NCBI GenBank assembly: GCA_027578815.1 | Contig: JANBTH010000071.1 | Coordinates: 1 to 40,264, forward strand | Length of the DNA stretch: 40,264 bases | Direction of reading: 5' to 3' | Origin: Coemansia sp. RSA 1804 | Taxonomy: Eukaryota > Kickxellomycota > Kickxellomycetes > Kickxellales > Kickxellaceae | In this document: piece by piece, positions 35,149 through 40,264 of the stretch | Numbering within the stretch: the stretch's first letter is position 1 | Layout: each line of letters begins with the position of its first letter | Program-made: the position numbers and the translations under genes | Notes under the pieces: model-generated | What the model was told of the DNA's origin: nothing | What the model saw: only the letters and a program-made list of their open reading frames with translations | The model's database searches: none

Positions 35149-38100
35149 ATGGCCACTGTTGAAGCCCAGCCATACAGACAAGAAGTGTATCTTGCCCAGG
35201 ACGAAATGCACACGCAGTTTTGTATCCACAAAACATCTTCTCCCGGCTGCCTCGCTTATTGGCTTTTCGTTGGCATTACTGGTGGCATGCTGTACATATT
35301 GGACACCTGGTTTCCTTCTATCTACATCTGGCTTGCTTTGAAGCCAACCTGCATTTCTTTTGCTGATCGCATCCGTGTTCTTGATGACAAGAATAAGCAT
35401 CTGGAGCTCGTTCATGTTACCTTTACAGCTACAATTTTTGACAATCCGCTTTACTCATGCCATTTTCAGGATAACCAAAATGCCCTTGCAGACTCACCAG
35501 GTATTGAGTTGAACACGTTGCAGATCTTCACCTTCCGCCACTATCGCTTCGTTTATTATCCAAGGTCCAATCGCTATGAACAGATAGGCCAATGGAAGGA
35601 TCCAGACTGGTATAACGAAGATCTGTCACAAAAGGAGGGACTATCAAGAGCCAAAGTGGAGGGCAGGCATTTGCTGTTTGGGCCGTGTCTTATTGACGTC
35701 CAGGAAAAGTCGTATCTACTTCTGTTTTACGACGAGGTTGTCAACCCATTCTACATATTCCAGATAGCAAGCGTGGCCGTGTGGTGTTACGAGGAGTACT
35801 ACTACTATGCATGTGCTATACTTGTCATATCCGCTGTTTCTATTATTGTCAACCTGGTGGCTGCGAAAAGCACGATGCGAAAGATGCGAAAAATGGCAAT
35901 GCATACGTGCCCGGTAACAGTCTTGCGCAACGGAGACTGGCTGCAGGTTGCGTCGGAATGCCTCGTTCCAGGAGACATAATCGACCTTGGGTCCTCAAAA
36001 CTGTCTACGCTTCCATGCGATGCTGTTGTGCTCGAGGGTGATTGCATTGTCAATGAAAGCATGCTGACCGGCGAAAGTGTGCCAGAGTTCAAATACCCAC
36101 TCGAAAAAAGAAGCGAATTCTTCAGCAAGATTGACATGGCAGCATGCACTTTCAAACCGTTTATATCGCGCCATATGGTGTTTGCAGGAACTCGTTTGGT
36201 GCGTGTGCGCAAGACAGAAAGCGCATACGGATGTATGGCAGCTGAAACGCCCCAGGAGAACATGCGTGCAACAGCAATGGTACTGCGTACGGCGTTCTGT
36301 TCGACAAAGGGCGGGCTAGTTAGATCTATTCTGTTTCCGCGGCCAACAAAGTTCCAGTTCTATCGAGATGCGTTTCGTTTTGTTGGGATCCTGGCAGTGG
36401 TTGCAGTTATTGGCTTTGCCGTCAACACAGTTAACCTACACAGTCTTGGAGTCTCGGCCTCGACCATTGCTATCAAGGCCCTCGATCTTATTACCGTTGT
36501 TGTTCCGCCGGCACTTCCAGCGTCAATGTCCATTGGAATGGCGTTTGCTGCCAGAAGGCTAAGTAAAAAGGGAATCTTCTGCATCAGCCCATCGCGCATC
36601 AACGTGGCAAGCAAGGTCGCTGTTATTTGTTTTGACAAAACAGGAACGCTGACTGAAGAAGGCCTTGACTTGCTTGGAATGCGCGTGTCCGATAGGAGTC
36701 GTTGCCAGTTTTTACTCTTGTGCTCCGAGGTTAGTGAGCTTGTTGGTTCGACAGGTAAAGCCCAGGACGAGAAAATAACTACTTGTGCTGACGTTGCTGG
36801 AATTAACATTTTAGAGGCTATTGCTTCTTGTCATTCTCTACAGCTTGTTGATAGCCAGCTCGTCGGCGATCCGCTCGAGATAAAAATGTTCGAGTTTTCG
36901 GGTTGGAAAATGTACGAGAACGAGAACACACGAGCAACAGTTGTCTGTCCGCCCATGTTTGCGTCTTATGCCAACGGATTCTCACAAACCAACGTAAAAG
37001 AAGAGGCGAGTAGTTGCTATTTGGCTGACCAGGGTGGTGATTCTTCTTATAAGGAGTGTCTGTGTGCTGTGGAAATCATAAAGTCATTTGATTTTGCCTC
37101 AGAGCTTCGTAGAGCAAGCGTAGTTGTCCAGAAACAGAGCACGAAGCAGCATGCCGAGGTGTACGTGAAGGGAGCGCCTGAAGTTATCAAGGATATTTGT
37201 TTACCGGAGACAGTTCCTATCGAATACGCTGCTATTCTCGATGACTATACACAAAAGGGCTTTCGGGTAATTGCAATTGCCGGAAAGTCAATAAATAACT
37301 GGTCCCTTTTCAGCGCAAACGGGATGATTCCACAGCGGGCAGAAGCCGAGTCAGCGTTAACATTCATGGGGCTTTTAGTATTTGAAAACAGACTGAAACC
37401 AAAAACAACCACAACACTAGGAGAGCTTCGCCAAGCAAAGATACGGACAGTTATGTGCACCGGCGACAACCCATTTACAGCTGTAAGTGTTGCCCGCGAA
37501 TGCAGACTTGTTCAGCCCAATGTTACCGTTTTCGTGTCCCACTTGACGGCAGCACCAGTCGAAACAAACGATGCGATAAAAGAGGTTCATGAAAGCGAAA
37601 AATCGGATCTTTCTGCACGCTGCTCAAGCTCTTTACAGTCCTTCTCCGACATTGTTTGGAGAGAAAGCACGGGAAAGGCCGTTCATCTCGATCCCCTTGA
37701 TCTGACTCCCAAAGCAATCGACCAAGCGGATAAGCAAACTGTTGCGTTAGCAAAATCGCTTGCTGATTCGGGAAAATATTGCCTAGCAGTAACTGGCGAC
37801 GCATTCGAGATATGCAAAAGTAGCGCTTTAGCCTTTCCAGACACATGGAGGCATATGTTGATGCGAGGTACGGTGTATGCCCGAATGTATCCGGAGCAAA
37901 AGGCAGTGCTTGTTGACCAGCTTCAAGAGCTAGGCTATATTGCTGGGTTTTGTGGAGATGGCGCTAACGACTGCGCAGCTCTGAAAACGGCAGACGTTGG
38001 AATTTCACTGAGCGAAGCAGAGGCCAGTGTCGCTGCACCTTTTACATCCAGGGTTTCGGATATAAGCTGTGTGGCCGATGTGCTAAAAGAAGGACGGTGC

Positions 38101-38988
38101 TCGATAGCAACGAGCTTTGGCTGCTTCAAATACATGATGCTTTATTCGATGATTCAGTTCACAACATGCTGTCTTTTGTATATCTACAACACCAACCTCA
38201 CAAACGGGCAGTTCTTGTATGTGGATCTGTTCATCATCATCCCTATCGCAGTATGCATGAACCGCGCAAAGCCATTCAAGAAGCTAGTTCCAAAACGACC
38301 GTCAGCTAGTCTTATCAGCAAAAGGGTTCTGACATCGCTGGTAGGAAACATTGCCCTTATTATTGGCTTCCAAATCGCTATATATTTTATGACAGAGGCG
38401 CAGAGCTGGTACAAGAAACCAGTGCCAAAGAAGGCAGACGATCCGGATTCTACGCCGCTGGAAGGGCATCTGAACACGTCGATATTTCTCTTTTCAACCT
38501 TTCAGTACATATTTACCGGCCTAATATTCAGCATTGGACCGCCGTATCGACAGCCAATAAGCCAAAACCGCTTATACCTTGCGACGCTAGTGATTCTGCT
38601 GGCGTTTGACCTGTGGATGGTGTTGGTACCTGTGAAGGGCTTCTACTCGCTGTTTGGTCTGGTTCATGTATCGGTCGGCTGGCGGTTTGTGATTCTAGGG
38701 ATGGGAGTTGCCAATTTTGCACTGTGTTATTGTGGCGAGCAATATCTGTTTCCGTGGGTTGCCCCTAGAGCAGCGAAGGTAGTTAGGTTCTTCCGACTTG
38801 TGCGGAATCGGTACCTACAAAGGGAATATGTCGGGGATAGAACAAACACAAGTAAGTGCTTGGAGAATGGCGTTGTCACTCGAAATGTAACCACTGGCGG
38901 TATTTGGCAGCGGGCTGGCAAACGAGAGAACAGAAAGAGCTACAAGCTTGTTTTGGAGAAGATGCCTGGTAAGGCAGAATGGTACTAG
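35149..38988 (+). CDS. P5B-type ATPase (ATP13A2/Ypk9 family), endolysosomal/vacuolar cation or polyamine transporter
   Basis: A 1279-residue P-type ATPase in one exon. The P5 class is shown by the N-terminal Ma/Mb membrane segment before the actuator domain, and P5B by the PPALP motif in M4 (Pro453-Pro457), where P5A enzymes have PPELP. The actuator domain has NESMLTGESVPE (near residue 307). The phosphorylated aspartate is D496 in CFDKTGTLTEEGLDLLG. The nucleotide domain has EVYVKGAPEVIKDICLP, and the hinge has GFCGDGANDCAALKTADVGISLSEAEASVAAPFTS near residue 937. Six C-terminal membrane spans follow. Animal ATP13A2 exports polyamines from lysosomes, and yeast Ypk9 is vacuolar; the substrate here is inferred from class. 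The Cys/Lys/Ile-rich, AT-richer codon use contrasts with OGDH. It converges on calcineurin B. Confidence 0.95.
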   Translation: MATVEAQPYRQEVYLAQDEMHTQFCIHKTSSPGCLAYWLFVGITGGMLYILDTWFPSIYIWLALKPTCISFADRIRVLDDKNKHLELVHVTFTATIFDNPLYSCHFQDNQNALADSPGIELNTLQIFTFRHYRFVYYPRSNRYEQIGQWKDPDWYNEDLSQKEGLSRAKVEGRHLLFGPCLIDVQEKSYLLLFYDEVVNPFYIFQIASVAVWCYEEYYYYACAILVISAVSIIVNLVAAKSTMRKMRKMAMHTCPVTVLRNGDWLQVASECLVPGDIIDLGSSKLSTLPCDAVVLEGDCIVNESMLTGESVPEFKYPLEKRSEFFSKIDMAACTFKPFISRHMVFAGTRLVRVRKTESAYGCMAAETPQENMRATAMVLRTAFCSTKGGLVRSILFPRPTKFQFYRDAFRFVGILAVVAVIGFAVNTVNLHSLGVSASTIAIKALDLITVVVPPALPASMSIGMAFAARRLSKKGIFCISPSRINVASKVAVICFDKTGTLTEEGLDLLGMRVSDRSRCQFLLLCSEVSELVGSTGKAQDEKITTCADVAGINILEAIASCHSLQLVDSQLVGDPLEIKMFEFSGWKMYENENTRATVVCPPMFASYANGFSQTNVKEEASSCYLADQGGDSSYKECLCAVEIIKSFDFASELRRASVVVQKQSTKQHAEVYVKGAPEVIKDICLPETVPIEYAAILDDYTQKGFRVIAIAGKSINNWSLFSANGMIPQRAEAESALTFMGLLVFENRLKPKTTTTLGELRQAKIRTVMCTGDNPFTAVSVARECRLVQPNVTVFVSHLTAAPVETNDAIKEVHESEKSDLSARCSSSLQSFSDIVWRESTGKAVHLDPLDLTPKAIDQADKQTVALAKSLADSGKYCLAVTGDAFEICKSSALAFPDTWRHMLMRGTVYARMYPEQKAVLVDQLQELGYIAGFCGDGANDCAALKTADVGISLSEAEASVAAPFTSRVSDISCVADVLKEGRCSIATSFGCFKYMMLYSMIQFTTCCLLYIYNTNLTNGQFLYVDLFIIIPIAVCMNRAKPFKKLVPKRPSASLISKRVLTSLVGNIALIIGFQIAIYFMTEAQSWYKKPVPKKADDPDSTPLEGHLNTSIFLFSTFQYIFTGLIFSIGPPYRQPISQNRLYLATLVILLAFDLWMVLVPVKGFYSLFGLVHVSVGWRFVILGMGVANFALCYCGEQYLFPWVAPRAAKVVRFFRLVRNRYLQREYVGDRTNTSKCLENGVVTRNVTTGGIWQRAGKRENRKSYKLVLEKMPGKAEWY

Positions 38989-39087
38989 GCAGGAGTCACT
39001 TACTCTCTACCTGGTGTTCTTGTATGCGTTTTCAGCACCTAGTGGTTTGTGGTACATTGGAAGAATGAGGGTTTCGTGTTTGATAAC

Positions 39088-39093
39088 AATAAA
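39088..39093 (+). terminator. AATAAA poly(A) signal of the P5B ATPase gene
   Basis: Canonical AATAAA 100 nt beyond the P5B stop and 86 nt before the calcineurin B stop on the other strand. Confidence 0.5.
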
Positions 39094-39173
39094 AGATACA
39101 GTTAGAAGGCTAACAATAGAAATGGAAAGGGAGGCCTGAAAAGAAGGACAAGTAAAAAGGAGAAAATGGGCCG

Positions 39174-39704
39174 TCAAATCTTTTCGGTGTCAATTGTGAG
39201 CTGGTTTGCTACATCGGTACGAGCGACAAACTGCTGGAACTCCTCAAAGTCAATTTTGCCGTCACCGTCCTTGTCAGCATCGCGGATTGTCTTGTCCACA
39301 ATCTGCTGCACCTGCGCAGGCGTCAGGTTGTTGCCAACCATCATCCGCAGAACAAGGAACAGCTCGCCGTTGGATATGTAGCCGTCCCGGTCCATGTCGT
39401 ATATTCTAAAAGCAAAGCGCAGCTTCTCTTCCTTCTTTCCTTTACTGCTGAATATGCTTAGCCCAGTGATAAACTCTTTAAAGTCAACGTCGCCGCCGCC
39501 GTCTGTGTCGAATATGTCAATTAGCCGGCCAGACAGAGGATTGTTTGCTAGCTGCGGAATGGAAAGAAATTCGTCCTTGTCGATGGTGCCCGAGTTGTCC
39601 TTGTCGAGTTTGGAAAAACGTTTGTACAGTCGTTGAATCTCATCTGCGGTGAAGTTGGACGAATCCACCAGATCGTCAAGGGCCATTGAATTGGCGTTGC
39701 CCAT
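39174..39704 (-). CDS. CNB1: Calcineurin regulatory subunit B
   Basis: Calcium-binding regulatory subunit of the protein phosphatase calcineurin, which drives Ca2+ stress signalling in fungi. The ATG at 39704 gives 176 residues starting MGNANS, an N-myristoylation signal (Gly2, Ser6). Longer frame upstream codes a hydrophobic stretch (MSLLSRRTFCAFF...) and is untranslated leader. Four EF-hand loops are intact: DKDNSGTIDKDE, DTDGGGDVDFKE, DMDRDGYISNGE and DADKDGDGKIDFEE. The linker IFSSKGKKEEKLRFAFRIYD and the RMMVGNNL segment that contacts the catalytic subunit are conserved. Length matches yeast Cnb1 (175). The catalytic subunit is not in this window. No intron, though many fungal CNB1 genes have several. 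Confidence 0.97.
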   Translation of the reverse strand: MGNANSMALDDLVDSSNFTADEIQRLYKRFSKLDKDNSGTIDKDEFLSIPQLANNPLSGRLIDIFDTDGGGDVDFKEFITGLSIFSSKGKKEEKLRFAFRIYDMDRDGYISNGELFLVLRMMVGNNLTPAQVQQIVDKTIRDADKDGDGKIDFEEFQQFVARTDVANQLTIDTEKI

Positions 39705-40039
39705 TTTCTGAAAGACCTGAATGAAAATGTACGACGGTGTACGAGATTTGGTGTTTGCTTTCGCTCGCCTGGTATTGCTTGTCTGTGCGCGAATGCTAGG
39801 TGTAAATAGATAGAAACAGAAGAGCAGCCAAGGGAGGAAATTTACAATAACAAAAAGAGCGAAATAATGACGGGAAAAGAGAAAAAGGGTGGAGAAGAAA
39901 GCACAGAAAGTTCGACGGGAAAGAAGAGACACAAAGAGTTTTGTAGAAGTGTTTGCGTTTGGGAAAAGGTGCTTAGGCGCTATCTGAAATTACAAATCTG
40001 TGCTATGTGGAGAGATCAGGGCTCTAGATCCCTGACACA
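39705..40039. promoter_or_regulatory. Region upstream of calcineurin B
   Basis: 335 nt of leader and promoter. On the coding strand the stretch 39790-39960 is pyrimidine-rich. A 20-bp near-perfect palindrome lies at 40016-40035, just after the stop codon of the possible neighbouring gene. No further gene is visible. Confidence 0.4.
40016..40035. repeat. 20-bp near-perfect palindrome TCAGGGCTCTAGATCCCTGA
   Basis: Reads the same on both strands except for one mismatched pair, with TCTAGA at its centre. It sits 4 nt outside the stop codon of the possible minus-strand gene at the right edge and about 315 nt upstream of the calcineurin B ATG. It could be a binding site for a dimeric factor or a hairpin in the 3' end of the neighbouring transcript. 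Confidence 0.5.
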
Positions 40040-40264
40040 TCATGAATGATCTGCGGAACAATGCTCAGATTCCTGGGTGTTTTCAAGAAGGTACACCGAA
40101 TCAAGCAACACAGAACAGTCAGTACGCAATGTCAAATGAGATAAAAGGAACTCTGTATGACCTTTAAGAACAGTTATTGCTATTATACCCAAGATACTGT
40201 GCTTTACAAAAGCAGGTATTTTGGTTGCTGCTTTTAGTGCTGCCAAATGGCCAACGCCAGCAAC
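40040..40264 (-). CDS. Possible C-terminal fragment of an unidentified protein, cut by the right edge
   Basis: On the minus strand an uninterrupted 74-codon frame enters from the right edge and stops at 40040. It reads VAGVGHLAALKAATKI... through HSILGIIAITVLKGH to ENTQESEHCSADHS. It includes a short hydrophobic helix (ILGIIAITVL) and is mildly amphipathic elsewhere, as in helical-repeat proteins, but no family was recognised. Codon use includes many A/T-ending codons, closer to the P5B gene than to OGDH. It may be a real 3' end or chance; the sequence beyond the edge decides. Confidence 0.3.
   Translation of the reverse strand, partial: VAGVGHLAALKAATKIPAFVKHSILGIIAITVLKGHTEFLLSHLTLRTDCSVLLDSVYLLENTQESEHCSADHS

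Noticed and set aside
39705..39932. 76-codon N-terminal extension of calcineurin B
   Set aside because: It would bury the myristoylated MGNANS start; the extension is a translation of the pyrimidine-rich leader.
1..40264. tRNA, rRNA, spliceosomal snRNA, SRP RNA and transposon ends
   Set aside because: Reading both strands for T-loop/B-box words, the U1-U6 hallmark sequences and long terminal repeats gave nothing convincing. A covariance-model and repeat search would settle it.
1..40264. A biosynthetic or defence gene cluster
   Set aside because: The genes are unrelated single-copy housekeeping genes with no shared pathway, no transfer signature and no cluster-type tailoring enzymes or regulators.

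Overview
The window looks like a nuclear chromosome segment from a filamentous or early-diverging fungus. All recognisable genes are eukaryotic housekeeping genes. Introns are few: three are visible, in the NDUFB10-like, XPR1/SYG1-like and SLX1 genes. Intergenic DNA is AT-rich and pyrimidine-tracted, while coding DNA favours G or C at third positions. Retention of the mitochondrial HSP90 TRAP1 and of a possible augmin subunit argues against a budding yeast. The low intron density and composition suggest Kickxellomycotina (Coemansia-like), but that placement is an inference. No transposon, prophage-like element, CRISPR array, rRNA or tRNA was recognised.

Layout from left to right: CDC5L/Cef1 splicing factor (-, runs off the left edge); Fcf2 rRNA-processing factor (-); NDUFB10-like complex I subunit (+, two exons); tail-anchored TPR protein (+); mitochondrial intermediate peptidase Oct1 (-); RINT1/Tip20 tethering factor (+); HAUS2-like coiled-coil protein (-); Prp4 spliceosomal kinase (+); Sec14/Pdr16-like lipid-transfer protein (-); ZCCHC9-like zinc-knuckle protein (-); Nop53 (-); chorismate mutase (+); TRAP1 (-); XPR1/SYG1 phosphate exporter (+, two exons); SLX1 nuclease (-, two exons); 2-oxoglutarate dehydrogenase E1 (+); PI31-like proteasome regulator lacking the FP domain (-); P5B ATPase (+); calcineurin B (-); and an uncertain C-terminal fragment at the right edge (-).

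The genes do not form one pathway. They include two spliceosome proteins (CDC5L, Prp4), three ribosome-biogenesis or nucleolar proteins (Fcf2, ZCCHC9-like, Nop53), four mitochondrial proteins (NDUFB10, Oct1, TRAP1, OGDH E1), and membrane traffic, transport or signalling proteins (RINT1, Sec14, XPR1, P5B ATPase, calcineurin B). From about 4.2 kb onward the strands alternate almost strictly, giving seven convergent pairs whose stop codons lie 9 to 185 nt apart. No undescribed multi-gene system is evident. The most interesting items are the HAUS2-like gene, the PI31-like protein without its N-terminal domain, a near-identical 14-nt promoter element shared by two ribosome-biogenesis genes, and the 9-nt XPR1/SLX1 junction.
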